Assembly: GCF_029433335.1 (NCBI RefSeq)
Contig: NZ_JAQTHX010000003.1
Coordinates: forward strand, 149,082-213,081
Direction of reading: 5' to 3'
Source: Bifidobacterium sp. ESL0745
GTDB taxonomy: Bacteria; Actinomycetota; Actinomycetes; Actinomycetales; Bifidobacteriaceae
Length of the DNA stretch: 64,000 bases
This document shows positions 9,006 to 18,909 of the stretch, piece by piece. The translations under genes were made by a program, and so were the position numbers. The stretch's first letter is position 1; each line of letters starts with the position of its first letter. Below the pieces are notes generated by a model, which had not been told where the DNA came from, ran no database searches, and saw only the letters and a list, made by a program, of their open reading frames with translations.

Positions 9006-10313
9006 CTACTGCTTCACAATGGTGACCAGCGAGGTATCGAGAGGCCGGATCTTCATCGCACGATCGCTCAACAGCGCATATTCGCCATTCCGTTCGTTTC
9101 TGATGACGAAACTGCAGGCATTGTCATCGACCGCGACCCCGACCGCATCCGTAGCCCCGGCGTCGCCCGGATGGGCGATACGCAACGAGGTGACCAGCCG
9201 GAACTCGCCGTTGTTGAGCAGGCTGAGAGGGACCTCAAACCGCACCTTCTGGTGACCGTGCTTGGTCATCTTGAAGACCTTGGGGCCGGAATCGTAGGTG
9301 ATGCCGCCACGCCTCAAATCGTGCATGGCGATCGCGAGATAGAAGTCGCCCGGATCGTCGTACTGGTATTCCACGTCAAACACAAACGGCTTCGTACCGT
9401 CGACGACCTGCGGCGACACCGGAATGGTGCACAGGACGGGGCAATGCTCGTTGAGGCCGTTGGGATAGCCCACGCTGGTCTCGTCGGCCACTGTCGCACC
9501 AATCTGCTGGGCCTTGAGATTGGCCAGCGTGTATTGCTGGGAAACGGTTTCGGGATCGCCCACGGCCTCGACCTCGCCATCGGCGATCATCATGGCCCTC
9601 GTGCAATACTTCTTGACGGAACCCATATCGTGCGTCACCAAAATGACCGTCTTGGTGGGATCCTTTTTGATTTCGGTGAAGAAATCGTCACACTTGCGCT
9701 GGAACGCCTCATCACCGACGGCAAGCACCTCATCGAGCACGAGAATGTCGCCCTGGGCCTTGATGGCCACGGAGAACGCAAGACGCACCTGCATGCCGGA
9801 AGAATAGTTCTTGAGCTTCTGGTCCATGAACTCGTCAAGTTCGGCGAAATCAACGATATCGTCATACATCGCGTCGACCTGATCGTGCGTGAAACCAAGC
9901 AACGCCCCGTTAAGGTAGACATTCTCGCGGCCCGTAAGCTCCGGGTTGAAGCCGACGCCAAGCTCGATGAAGGGAACCAGCTTGCCCTGAACTTCGATGG
10001 TGCCGTGCTCAGGATAGTAAATCTGCGAAATAAGCTTCAGCAATGTCGACTTGCCGCCGCCATTGCGGCCAACGATGCCAAAGAACTCGCCCTGATGAAC
10101 CTGGAAGCTGATGTCTTTGAGGACGTTGAGCTGCCTGTAGCCCTTGATGCCGCGGGTCCAGTTGATAAAAGCCTGTTTCAGACCGGTCGCCTGCTCGGTC
10201 GGCAGCTTGAAGCTTTTGGAAACATGGTCGACCGAAAGCACTACCGGAGCCTTCATATAATCGCGCTTTTCGATGGAGGATTTCGCTGTGGAATCTTGCT
10301 TTACCATTCTCAC
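9006..10313 (-). CDS. Polysaccharide ABC exporter, ATP-binding subunit (Wzt/TagH type)
   Basis: 435 residues. The nucleotide-binding domain (about 20-270) has Walker A GRNGGGKST (82-90), the LSG-type signature YSSGMQ (170-175), Walker B ILVLDE (190-195) and the switch His in LVTHDMG. A C-terminal ~150-residue beta-rich extension resembles the Wzt carbohydrate-recognition domain of O-antigen and teichoic-acid exporters. The GTG start overlaps the permease stop by 4 bp; an ATG at 10307, 10 nt after GGAGG, is an alternative. It should energise export of a lipid-linked polysaccharide with the adjacent permease. Confidence 0.9.
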   Translation of the reverse strand: MRMVKQDSTAKSSIEKRDYMKAPVVLSVDHVSKSFKLPTEQATGLKQAFINWTRGIKGYRQLNVLKDISFQVHQGEFFGIVGRNGGGKSTLLKLISQIYYPEHGTIEVQGKLVPFIELGVGFNPELTGRENVYLNGALLGFTHDQVDAMYDDIVDFAELDEFMDQKLKNYSSGMQVRLAFSVAIKAQGDILVLDEVLAVGDEAFQRKCDDFFTEIKKDPTKTVILVTHDMGSVKKYCTRAMMIADGEVEAVGDPETVSQQYTLANLKAQQIGATVADETSVGYPNGLNEHCPVLCTIPVSPQVVDGTKPFVFDVEYQYDDPGDFYLAIAMHDLRRGGITYDSGPKVFKMTKHGHQKVRFEVPLSLLNNGEFRLVTSLRIAHPGDAGATDAVGVAVDDNACSFVIRNERNGEYALLSDRAMKIRPLDTSLVTIVKQ

Positions 10314-11146
10314 ATCACCTCCGCGAACTTGCGGCTATTGCGCCTGAAGACATAAACACTCAGCACGAAGAGAACCACAGTCAGCACCACCGGGAACAGG
10401 CGGATGCCCCAGTTGGTGTACTGGTTCCAGATCGTGGGCTGGGTCATCGGTGCGATGAGATTGTGCCGGATGTCCTGAATGCACTGGGCGATCGGGTTCA
10501 ACAGCTCCATACGGGCCAGTTTCGCCAGAATGCCGCCGCGATCGGTGACATATTTCAACGGATACACAATAGGCATCGCATAGAAGATGACCTGCTGCAG
10601 CACTTCCCAGATATGGCCGATATCGCGGAAATAAACATACATGGTCGCCATCAGCAACGTGATGGCAAGCGTGACGATATACAACTCGATAATGTTTATC
10701 GGCACCAGCACCACACGCCAAGTGAACTGCACCCGCGTGAACAACGCAAAGACCAACACCACGACCAAATTGATGACATAGCTGATCATGGCGCCCATAG
10801 TGGCCGAAACCACGACAATATAGTTGGGGAAATGGATCTTACGAAGCAAATCACCGCGATCCACTACGGAGCGCAACCCAACCGTGGTCGATTCGGTGAC
10901 GAACTGCCAAGAGCTGATGCCGAGGAGTAGCACGACGGGATAGGTCGGCGTGCCGTCGGACATACGCAGGAATTTGCCGAACACGACGTACATGACGCAG
11001 AACAACATCAATGGCTTGAGGACAGACCAGGCTACGCCAAGGAACGAGCCTTGGTAGCGTAGCTTGAAATCTGTCTTTACCAACCCACGTAATACGGTTA
11101 ATGCGTAACCATAGCGAGATTTGAGTTTTGCCGCCAATTGATTCAC
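10310..11146 (-). CDS. Polysaccharide ABC exporter, permease subunit (Wzm type)
   Basis: 278 residues with about six transmembrane helices and the ABC-2 exporter motif near the N-terminus (TDFKLRYQGSFLGVAWSVLK), typical of Wzm/TagG/KpsM permeases. It is translationally coupled to the ATP-binding subunit downstream. The pair would carry an undecaprenyl- or decaprenyl-linked glycan across the membrane; in mycobacteria the equivalent Wzm-Wzt pair exports galactan. The GlfT2-like genes on both sides support a galactan-like cargo here (inference). Confidence 0.92.
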   Translation of the reverse strand: MNQLAAKLKSRYGYALTVLRGLVKTDFKLRYQGSFLGVAWSVLKPLMLFCVMYVVFGKFLRMSDGTPTYPVVLLLGISSWQFVTESTTVGLRSVVDRGDLLRKIHFPNYIVVVSATMGAMISYVINLVVVLVFALFTRVQFTWRVVLVPINIIELYIVTLAITLLMATMYVYFRDIGHIWEVLQQVIFYAMPIVYPLKYVTDRGGILAKLARMELLNPIAQCIQDIRHNLIAPMTQPTIWNQYTNWGIRLFPVVLTVVLFVLSVYVFRRNSRKFAEVM

Positions 11147-11569
11147 AAAAGGTCATTTTATCAGTGTCCCATAACTTCAATTGCGATTCGAGCAATCTGC
11201 AAAATAGAAGCACATAATACGTAAGGCGTAAATGCCGTAATGTACAACGCAAAAGCGTTGATGTTGCAGGCATTTGGGCTATTGTCTGCTTGCTTTTGGA
11301 TCCAAAAATTATCGATTTTAATAAATAACATCAGAACGCACAGCCTACTTTTCAATCGCTGCGCAGAAAACAATATGCAATACAGACAGACCTGCGCCCT
11401 TGCAGACTTAAACCCTTGCGCCCGTGCACCTTTGCCTGGAATAATGGCGAGATTATCAATTTGGCCGGGAACATCTGCAATCAATCAGACAGCAGACGCT
11501 CCCGGCCAACAAGACAGCGAACAATATCCTCAGGGGTCAATCCCTTTCAAGGGCTATCCCCTTAACGGA
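11147..11569. other. 423-bp intergenic region with a long inverted repeat
   Basis: No gene is supported here. TTGGCCGGGA (11461-11470) pairs perfectly with TCCCGGCCAA (11500-11509) across a 29-nt loop, about 60 bp past the stop of the minus-strand glycosyltransferase. On that strand the stem is followed by an A/T-rich stretch, so it may terminate that transcript. The remainder presumably contains the promoter of the exporter operon. Confidence 0.5.
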
Positions 11570-13447
11570 TTAATCCATCTTGAGGTAATGCCTCCAGTAC
11601 TTTTCGCTGGTCAAGGTCGGACGCACCGAGGCGTATTCGCTACGAATCCGCTGGATGTTGGCCTTGTAATAGCGCAGGTCATTGTGATAGCGCTTCTCGA
11701 TTTCGGCATAGCGTTGCGGATCCTTGGTACGGATGGCGCCCTTGCGGTTGTACCAATCCATGATGATGAGCTTGTGCTTGCCGCGAATCACGCCGGCGGG
11801 GTACGCCCAACCCAAAAGCGGAATGACGGCATAACCCTTGCCGGAGCTCTTGATGATACGCTGGCCGTTGTCGGTGATCAGGTCTTCCAACCGCTGCGGA
11901 AGGGTACGGGCCTTGTCGCCGTCGATGAGCTGGCGGTCCACCTTCTTGATGCTGAATCCACGCAATTCGGGGTCGGCATCGGCCTGACGCTGCAACGTAT
12001 CGAAATCGACAAGCTTTTCTTTGTTCTTGTTGGCAGCCATAAAAGTCTTCTCGGCGAATCCGGGCTGGCTGAAACGCTTCGGGCCACGCAGGAAGTCCTC
12101 GAAAGCGTCAAGGCAGAGCTCGGCGTTCTCATAGCCGAACTTCTTGAGTTCCAAACGGATATTGTTTTTCAGCTCGTACATGAAGTCGGACTTCGGGGCC
12201 ATGCCGCAGACGGCCTGGGCGACCATGGTATTGCGCGTGGTCTGGTAACGCTCGACGGCCGCGTTGTACCGCTCGTGGAAGGACATGTGCCAGACACAAA
12301 GGCCATTCATGGTAATGAACTTCGTCTTGCAACGAATGCCATACTCGGCATCATCGCAGCGCACGAACACCGGCAGCGGCAAGCCGTTCTTCTTGATCAC
12401 GGAAATCGGGATGCAGCAATACCACCATGCCGCATACATGTTATTTTTCATTTGCTTGGTCGGCTCGAAGGTCTCGTTGTAGACAAGGTCTTCGAACTTG
12501 GTCATGCGCAGCGGCGGCTTGCAGGGAGCAAAGGTGCCTTCCTTGGTCATGTGGCCGATGTCTTCCCACTGATCCTCGCCGATCTCGTAGTTGAGCATCG
12601 CACCGCTGATCATCGCCTCGGAATACGCGGGCTTCAGGATACGCAGCAGATTGTAGGTGCGCTTGATGGACTCTGGAGAAACCGCCACATCGTCATCCAT
12701 AAGCAGGACGTTCGTGGCCTGTGGCTTCTGATCCATCGCCGCCAGCATGCCGCGCGTAAAGCCGCCGGCACCGCCGACATTGTCGTTGGGAATGATGGTG
12801 ACCTTGTTGCCGTTCAGCGCATTGACACCGAGCGTACGGCCGTTGTCCATCACATACATGTGGAAATGGTCGGCAATCTCATCGCCGGAATGGACAATCT
12901 GATCCTTGATCAGCTTGACGTTGCCGATGATATAACTTTCCTTCTTGAACGTCGTGGTCGCAATCGCAAGCTCGACGTCGCGCAGCTGGCTTTCATCCTT
13001 ATAATCGATGGAATAATAGCTGTTGCGGATATCGACACGGCCGTCGGTCTCAATCGTGAAGCCGACAATGATCATGTCATTATTGACGGTCAAAGGCATG
13101 TCGATGCTCTGCCATTCATCGGAAGCATCAAGGGAATGTTCCGTGCCCTCGACCGGAATCGAATGCGCGGCAAAGGCGTCACCCATTGTCTGCTGCACCC
13201 GGCAAGCCGCACCGCGCAGCTCAAGATGCAAGGAAAAACCGGTCGCAACCGTATAACGCTTCAGTTTCATCAATGAAAGCGAATTGAAATACGTCGTGAA
13301 ATCAAACGAACCCGCAGCGCTTAACGCCCATGCATCGGCCTGTTCATCAAAAACAAAAGGCTGGTCCGCGCGGCAATACATGCCGGGATAGGCAACGGAT
13401 CTCGGATTCGTCTCAAGCAATACATTCGCGAATTTGAAACTTGGCAT
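11570..13447 (-). CDS. Galactofuranosyltransferase-like GT2 enzyme, copy C
   Basis: 625 residues and clearly diverged from copies A and B. The N-terminal beta-rich domain (about 1-155) contains FTTYFNSLSLMKLKRYT. The GT-A domain starts near VELAIATTTFKKE (158), with NDNVGGAGGFTRGM (221-234), the metal-binding LLMDDDV (DDD 251-253) and WHMSFHERY as the equivalent of WHQxWHDKD. The C-terminal part is helical and basic. By family it transfers galactofuranose or a related sugar to a lipid-linked acceptor; it could be an initiating enzyme analogous to GlfT1 or a branch enzyme. GAGGTG upstream supports the ATG at 13447. Confidence 0.83.
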   Translation of the reverse strand: MPSFKFANVLLETNPRSVAYPGMYCRADQPFVFDEQADAWALSAAGSFDFTTYFNSLSLMKLKRYTVATGFSLHLELRGAACRVQQTMGDAFAAHSIPVEGTEHSLDASDEWQSIDMPLTVNNDMIIVGFTIETDGRVDIRNSYYSIDYKDESQLRDVELAIATTTFKKESYIIGNVKLIKDQIVHSGDEIADHFHMYVMDNGRTLGVNALNGNKVTIIPNDNVGGAGGFTRGMLAAMDQKPQATNVLLMDDDVAVSPESIKRTYNLLRILKPAYSEAMISGAMLNYEIGEDQWEDIGHMTKEGTFAPCKPPLRMTKFEDLVYNETFEPTKQMKNNMYAAWWYCCIPISVIKKNGLPLPVFVRCDDAEYGIRCKTKFITMNGLCVWHMSFHERYNAAVERYQTTRNTMVAQAVCGMAPKSDFMYELKNNIRLELKKFGYENAELCLDAFEDFLRGPKRFSQPGFAEKTFMAANKNKEKLVDFDTLQRQADADPELRGFSIKKVDRQLIDGDKARTLPQRLEDLITDNGQRIIKSSGKGYAVIPLLGWAYPAGVIRGKHKLIIMDWYNRKGAIRTKDPQRYAEIEKRYHNDLRYYKANIQRIRSEYASVRPTLTSEKYWRHYLKMD

Positions 13448-13741
13448 TCTTTGGCACCTCGATTTTTCAATTTATTCCTGCATTTATCTTAGTCTTAAAC
13501 CGCACAAACTCCTTGCGAGCTTGCGATATCTCCACTACTCAAACAATAACAAGAAGTATATTTCCCTCTCACCACGCTTGGCAAAGAAACAACGATCAAT
13601 CTCGCAGAAACCGCAGCAAATTCCGTTATGAAATTAACCGACAGAGACTATCACAGGGGTTCTTCCCTACAATGTACAAAAAATTTCATTCCCTATCCAT
13701 ATACTAATCCTTGTAAATACGAGTATAGACAAGGATAATTG

Positions 13742-14815
13742 ATGGCTGCACGAATCAAATATTTCGATATCGCAAAAGGAATCGCAATAATATGCGTTCC
13801 CCTTGGCCACAGTATCCTCATTGTCAATGATTCTCACCCTGTCGGCATGGGATCGATGTTGCTTTATGGCATCATCTTCACCTTCCATATGCCGCTTTTC
13901 TTCGTTCTTTCCGGCTATTTTATGCATCCAAAACATGAATTCAGATGGCGCAGGGAATCCCAGGAGATGCTCGCAACGTATGCGATAACTGCGACAGCGG
14001 TTGTATTAATGAATACTTGCATCGCTTTCGCACGCCGAACGGGAACCAAGGCCGCGTTTGCCAACTGGGCGGCAGCAGCGTTTTACGGAGCCGGGGATTT
14101 TTCCCCGAACTATCTGTGGCCTGTGCCCATGCGCATCGGGGCAATCTGGTTTCTGCTCGCACTGTTCTGGGGTCACCTATTCATGACTTGGGCTGCAAAA
14201 CACAAATACACGCCAGTCTGGGTTGCAGCGATTTGCCTCATCGGATATTTCAGCGGCAAAGTCTTCTGGTTCCCGCTGAGCATTCAGTCCGGTATGACCG
14301 CCACTGGATTTATATACCTCGGCTATCTCGCAAAACAATATAATCTGCTCGATTTCCTAAAACGGCATCTTTACTATTGGGCTATCCCCGCCATTATCTG
14401 GGTGTTGTTCGCCTGGAAATTCACCGGATTCAGCATCGCTATGAACAGTTATGGGAAATATCCGGTCTTGGATCTGATCGGTTCCTTGGCCGCAACACTA
14501 TGCGTTGTGGGAATCTCTATGATCATTGATCGATGGATACCAAGTGTTGGCAAGCTGCTGGCACTTGCCGGACAATATACGCTTCCCCTGCTCTGCACGC
14601 ATCTTTTGGAGGATGATACGACCCCCTGGCCGGATGCGGTATCGCTGGCCGTTTCCGCCGTCGGCTTGCAAGCGGCGCCGTATCTTATCTTCGTTCTCCG
14701 CTTTGCAGTCGACTGCCTGCTGGCTTGGCTGCTTTACTATATTCCAAAGATCAATGTCCTGTTTTTCCCGTCTTTGAAGAAACAGGAAATCAAACAAACA
14801 GGAACCACGAATTGA
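13742..14815 (+). CDS. Acyltransferase-3 family membrane protein
   Basis: 357 residues with about ten transmembrane helices. The opening YFDIAKGIAIICVPLGHSIL carries the conserved Arg/Asp...His pattern of the acyltransferase-3 (OafA/NodX-like) family, followed by FHMPLFFVLSGYFM. Such proteins usually O-acetylate or O-succinylate surface sugars. An AAGGA ribosome site 6 nt upstream favours ATG 13742 over the TTG at 13739. The 3' end overlaps the convergent membrane-protein gene by 26 bp. Its position in the polysaccharide locus suggests it decorates that glycan (inference). It is A/T-richer at its 5' end than its neighbours. Confidence 0.88.
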   Translation: MAARIKYFDIAKGIAIICVPLGHSILIVNDSHPVGMGSMLLYGIIFTFHMPLFFVLSGYFMHPKHEFRWRRESQEMLATYAITATAVVLMNTCIAFARRTGTKAAFANWAAAAFYGAGDFSPNYLWPVPMRIGAIWFLLALFWGHLFMTWAAKHKYTPVWVAAICLIGYFSGKVFWFPLSIQSGMTATGFIYLGYLAKQYNLLDFLKRHLYYWAIPAIIWVLFAWKFTGFSIAMNSYGKYPVLDLIGSLAATLCVVGISMIIDRWIPSVGKLLALAGQYTLPLLCTHLLEDDTTPWPDAVSLAVSAVGLQAAPYLIFVLRFAVDCLLAWLLYYIPKINVLFFPSLKKQEIKQTGTTN

Positions 14816-17009
14816 CGTCCCACCACAATTTGGCAATCGACTCAGCGGGGGTGCTGAAGAACATACCAAAGAACTGGTTGAAGCATGCCACAACCAGGCC
14901 GACCATCACTATGATGACCATAAGACGTGCCTGCCCAGATAGCGGAGGATTCCTCTGGATTTGCCCATACTCAGGAATAAGAAAATCATTTGCCGGCCAT
15001 TGCCTACCATGATCGACTGCGAAAAGCAGCAAGACGAACGCGATCATAAGCAGCCAACCGAAATCAAGCATATAGCGCATATCGAAACCGGCGATATGCG
15101 AATCGAATATGGCCAAAATAACTGACAGTACCAGGGCCAGTACGCTCAATCCGAAAACCCTGAGCCTTTTCATCGTTGTCTTCCATACCGGCAAAAGCAG
15201 CAGTGCCAGAGCAAACGGAGCTATGAACAACAGCAAGCTGCCGTGGCTGGCATGCAAAGGGAACCAAGGAGAGACGACTTGCGGCGCATCTTCGAAGAAC
15301 GGGAATTCATTGGAAACAGAGGGAGGCTGCAGAAAATAGGTGAAAAGGAACGGCAAGACCTGTGTCCACGCCTGCTTGTTATTCGGAAGGTCAAAAACGG
15401 TCAAATTATAGTTTGAACCGAAATCAAGCAGAGATCCAAAACGCACTTTGTTGTAAAGCAGAGCAGGAATGAACGCAACGATGAATGGCAGCAAGGCCGA
15501 CAGCCATGTACCGATTTCTTTCAACAACCCCTGACGACTTTCAAGACCTTGCCTCCAAAGTCCCCTAATCTGCTCAGCAAACAGCGGAAGCGCCAGCAAA
15601 CTGGCGAAAATGAACTGAGGCCTAGAAGCGAAAGTCAATCCCATCAGCAGCGACCCTGCCGCCAACCACGCCTTATTGAGCCCGCGAAGTTTCGACTCCA
15701 CCCAACAAGAAAGCGCCAAAACCGCAAACAACATCGCACAGACCTGCGGTATCTGATAGAACTGCATGAGATTTTGCACATTGAGCACAGTTGTCCCCAA
15801 GAACATACAAGAAGAAGCCAATAGAACGGTTCCAAGGCTCACCTTACGACGTTTGTTGGAGCACAGACGAGCAAGCTGTACCACAAAAACCATCAAGGCT
15901 ATGGTAGCCAACATCGCAAAAATCTCTACCGCGACGGGAGTCGACAAATCTCTTCCGGTCAACAACTTATAGGGCACGAATAGGACAACCGCCGGCAGCA
16001 CACCGAAATACACATAATACTTACTGTCTTTGAATGCCGTATCAAAAAATACCGGAGCCGGATCGTTTGAGCTCATGGCGACCCGATACCGACCGAAGGC
16101 ATCATAGGGATTCTGCATTGTCGCCAAATCATTGTTGAGCGGGACATTCAAAGCAACATGGCCATGAATCAACGCATCCGCCAATTCATCATACTGATCG
16201 AAATTGGCGTAAGTGCCGTTGTCCATTTTCATGAAACCTGAAGATTGGACGCCGACGCTGCAGGTCGCGGCCAAACATACCAATTGCACCGCCAGCAGTA
16301 CAAGCAACGAGGAAACACACACACCACTGGTCAAGCTGAATTTACGCCGATAAACCGACGAGCCTGGTCTGAAAACAATAACCAGACAGGCAAACAGCAC
16401 CTCCAACAAAAGGCGAATCGGCGATATATGAAACGCCATTTTCGGATTGATGGTAAATGAATTTGCGGGAAGCGTACTGTTACGTTGCGCCAAATACTTT
16501 ATCTTTACACTGTCGGCCTTGCTGCCAACATGGAAATATCTCGATTCCTCAAATTGAGGCGAATAGCGCTTTGTATCGGTGGCCTCGTAAAACCCGCCAT
16601 CAGTGGTTTTACGCGTGTACATTTTCCACTCGATACCCGCAGTTTTGCTGTTTTCCTCAGAGGCGGCATGCAATTTCATGTCGTCTGGGGAATACCGCAT
16701 AACATACTCATGATTGACATGATTGAAATAAAGATAGTCGATATGAGCGTCACTCGAGGAAGAGACTTCAACCCATGCTTCGTCGGGATCCGTGACCTGA
16801 AGCCTGCCATTGTCAAGTCGCTTAAGACCCGGCCCAACGACGACATCGGACACCTGCTGAGGTGTGGCATTCCTTGTTCGCCAGTAAGGCATATTGAATA
16901 CAAATAATTCGGCGACAATCATTACCACAATCATGCCAATGGCCACGGCATACTTACGACATAACCGTTTCAACTTATGTATTCCGTCATGAGAATCCAT
17001 AGAAATCAT
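14790..17009 (-). CDS. Large multi-pass membrane protein, possible GT-C glycosyltransferase
   Basis: 739 residues. One N-terminal TM helix (about 20-40) is followed by a ~160-residue extracytoplasmic domain, then about ten TM helices. An acidic loop with NFDQYDELADALIHGHVAL and NPYDAFGRYR lies between the early helices; Asp-rich loops of this kind hold catalytic residues in polyprenyl-phosphate-sugar (GT-C) transferases. I do not recognise the exact family. In this locus it could add side-chain sugars outside the membrane. ATG 17009 is used; ATG 17000 is possible. It overlaps the convergent acyltransferase gene by 26 bp. Confidence 0.65.
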   Translation of the reverse strand: MISMDSHDGIHKLKRLCRKYAVAIGMIVVMIVAELFVFNMPYWRTRNATPQQVSDVVVGPGLKRLDNGRLQVTDPDEAWVEVSSSSDAHIDYLYFNHVNHEYVMRYSPDDMKLHAASEENSKTAGIEWKMYTRKTTDGGFYEATDTKRYSPQFEESRYFHVGSKADSVKIKYLAQRNSTLPANSFTINPKMAFHISPIRLLLEVLFACLVIVFRPGSSVYRRKFSLTSGVCVSSLLVLLAVQLVCLAATCSVGVQSSGFMKMDNGTYANFDQYDELADALIHGHVALNVPLNNDLATMQNPYDAFGRYRVAMSSNDPAPVFFDTAFKDSKYYVYFGVLPAVVLFVPYKLLTGRDLSTPVAVEIFAMLATIALMVFVVQLARLCSNKRRKVSLGTVLLASSCMFLGTTVLNVQNLMQFYQIPQVCAMLFAVLALSCWVESKLRGLNKAWLAAGSLLMGLTFASRPQFIFASLLALPLFAEQIRGLWRQGLESRQGLLKEIGTWLSALLPFIVAFIPALLYNKVRFGSLLDFGSNYNLTVFDLPNNKQAWTQVLPFLFTYFLQPPSVSNEFPFFEDAPQVVSPWFPLHASHGSLLLFIAPFALALLLLPVWKTTMKRLRVFGLSVLALVLSVILAIFDSHIAGFDMRYMLDFGWLLMIAFVLLLFAVDHGRQWPANDFLIPEYGQIQRNPPLSGQARLMVIIVMVGLVVACFNQFFGMFFSTPAESIAKLWWDVNSWFLFV

Positions 17010-17135
17010 GTGTATTAAAACCTCATCACTGCCACATCGTAGCTTGAACCAGCAAAAAGACAGTCCTCATACTTTTAAGAAAGTTTTCGTACTTGCACGT
17101 CGATACCCTTGCACGAAAGGTGTTTGCAAGTACTA

Positions 17136-17174
17136 GAGATGGGGAATAACCAAACCATGGTCATTCCCCATCTC
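17136..17174 (-). terminator. Stem-loop after the oxidoreductase gene
   Basis: GAGATGGGGAAT (17136-17147) pairs perfectly with ATTCCCCATCTC (17163-17174) 8 bp beyond the stop codon of the minus-strand oxidoreductase. No strong U tract follows, so termination is likely but not certain. Confidence 0.55.
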
Positions 17175-17181
17175 AACGCCG

Positions 17182-18828
17182 TTATTTCTCTTCGTGGTAC
17201 GACTTCTCGGTATTGACCGACCAGACATTCTTTTTGTCTTCACGTCCGGATTTGATATTCGACACCGCCTCCATGGCAGTAGCCATGGAATGATCCTGAT
17301 TATTGTAGCGGTGCTGGCCGTTGCGGCCGACGCAATACAAATTACCGAACGAATCAAGATAATCGATCAACTCCGGCATTTGCGTATAGGTATCGAAGTA
17401 GGCCGGGTAGGCCTTCTTGACATGCTCGCGGTGGGAATCAAGCACTTCATCCGGACCATTGATTACGCGCATACGAGTCAATTCCTTGATGGCAAGATCG
17501 GTGGCTTCCTCATCGGTCATGTTCCAGAAATCGTCGCCTTCCTCGCAGAAGTACTCGAGGCCGATCCACACGGTGTCGTCGACGTCCTTGACCAGATACG
17601 GGCTCCAGTTGTTGAAGATCTGGATACGGCCGACCTTGTAGCCCGGATCCTGCACATAGATCCAGCAGTCCGGCACAATCGGCGGATTGCCCAACGTCGG
17701 GGTGTCCGTGGTGTTCTTCAGGCGCAGGTGCTTGACCAGCAGGCCGACGGTGACAAAGTCGCGGTACGGCAAACCGTTGGCAACCTTGACCATTTCGGCA
17801 GGCACAGCAGCCGGCTTAGCAGCAACACCCTGCGCAGGGACATCATCATCCTTGGCGGCCTTGTTAATAGCATTAACCAGATCCTTGACCGGCATGGACG
17901 AGATGAACTGATCCGCGGCGAGCTCCACACGCTGGCCGTTGCCATCGATGTATACGACCGAAGCAATGCTGCCGTCATCCTTCTGGCGCAGCTCGACCAC
18001 GTTAGCATCGGTCAAAACCTTGCCGCCATTGTCGACGACCTGGCTTTCGACGGTCTCCCAGAGCTGGCCCGGACCGAGCTTCGGGTACCAGAATTCCTCG
18101 ATCAGCGAGGTCTCCACCTCACTTGAGTCACGCTTCTTCGGCATCAGTTTCTGGATGGCGTTCTTCAATACCGCTACCACGCTCAGGCCTTTGACGCGCT
18201 GCGCGCCCCAATCCGCGCTTATCTCACGCGGATGCCTGCCCCAAAGCTTCTCGGTGTAGCCTTCAAAAAACATCGAATAGAGCTGACGGCCGAAACGGTT
18301 GATATAGAAGTTCTCCAGATTGTCCTCAGGAAGCTTGTGAATCATCGACCACAGATAGCTGAACCCGGCCTTCATTGTCAGTTTGAAGCCCAACGCCTTG
18401 AACAGGCTCGGAGACAGCGAAATCGGGTAATCAAGGAAATGCTGGTTCCAGAAAATACGCGAGACGCGGTGGCGCTTGAGCATGACCTTGTCGGTCTTCT
18501 CCGGATCCGGCCCGCCGGGCTCGAGGTCGTGATGGCGTCCGAGCCTCTTGTCGTCATAGGACGGCGCGCCCTGCAATGGAAGAATGTTCTTCCACCAGTC
18601 CATGATCCGGTCGTCCTTGGAGAAGAAGCGGTGGCCGCCGATGTCCATGCGGTTGCCGTTGTGCTTGACGGTGCGGCTGATACCGCCGAACTCGCGCGTC
18701 GCCTCCAGCACGGTCACGTCATACTTGTCGGCGCCACCGTCTTTCAACAGCTCCCAAGCAGCCGTCAACCCCGCAGGTCCGCCACCAATGATTGCCACTG
18801 ACTTCTTCTCAGCCTTGCCATCGCTCAC
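17182..18828 (-). CDS. FAD-dependent oxidoreductase of the amine-oxidase/UGM-like fold
   Basis: 548 residues. The dinucleotide-binding motif [18 protein letters not shown] (residues 11-28) is followed by [20 protein letters not shown] and the FLDYPISL segment found in COG1232-type oxidoreductases of polysaccharide loci. The fold is related to UDP-galactopyranose mutase, but this protein is ~150 residues longer than the usual ~390-residue Glf, so I do not call it glf. An Ala/Pro-rich insert lies near residues 320-345. GTG start with AGGAGGT upstream. It could be a divergent mutase feeding UDP-Galf to the three transferases, or a different sugar or lipid oxidoreductase. Confidence 0.75.
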   Translation of the reverse strand: MSDGKAEKKSVAIIGGGPAGLTAAWELLKDGGADKYDVTVLEATREFGGISRTVKHNGNRMDIGGHRFFSKDDRIMDWWKNILPLQGAPSYDDKRLGRHHDLEPGGPDPEKTDKVMLKRHRVSRIFWNQHFLDYPISLSPSLFKALGFKLTMKAGFSYLWSMIHKLPEDNLENFYINRFGRQLYSMFFEGYTEKLWGRHPREISADWGAQRVKGLSVVAVLKNAIQKLMPKKRDSSEVETSLIEEFWYPKLGPGQLWETVESQVVDNGGKVLTDANVVELRQKDDGSIASVVYIDGNGQRVELAADQFISSMPVKDLVNAINKAAKDDDVPAQGVAAKPAAVPAEMVKVANGLPYRDFVTVGLLVKHLRLKNTTDTPTLGNPPIVPDCWIYVQDPGYKVGRIQIFNNWSPYLVKDVDDTVWIGLEYFCEEGDDFWNMTDEEATDLAIKELTRMRVINGPDEVLDSHREHVKKAYPAYFDTYTQMPELIDYLDSFGNLYCVGRNGQHRYNNQDHSMATAMEAVSNIKSGREDKKNVWSVNTEKSYHEEK

Positions 18829-18909
18829 AGCGACCTCCTATTGCAAAATACGAATAACACACTTAGAACAATTTAACTTTACACACAGATGAGAATATAC
18901 GGCCACTCA

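Noticed and set aside
11240..13276. 678-codon plus-strand open frame
   Set aside because: It is antisense to the copy C glycosyltransferase, which has clear GT-A motifs; the plus-strand translation shows no domain.
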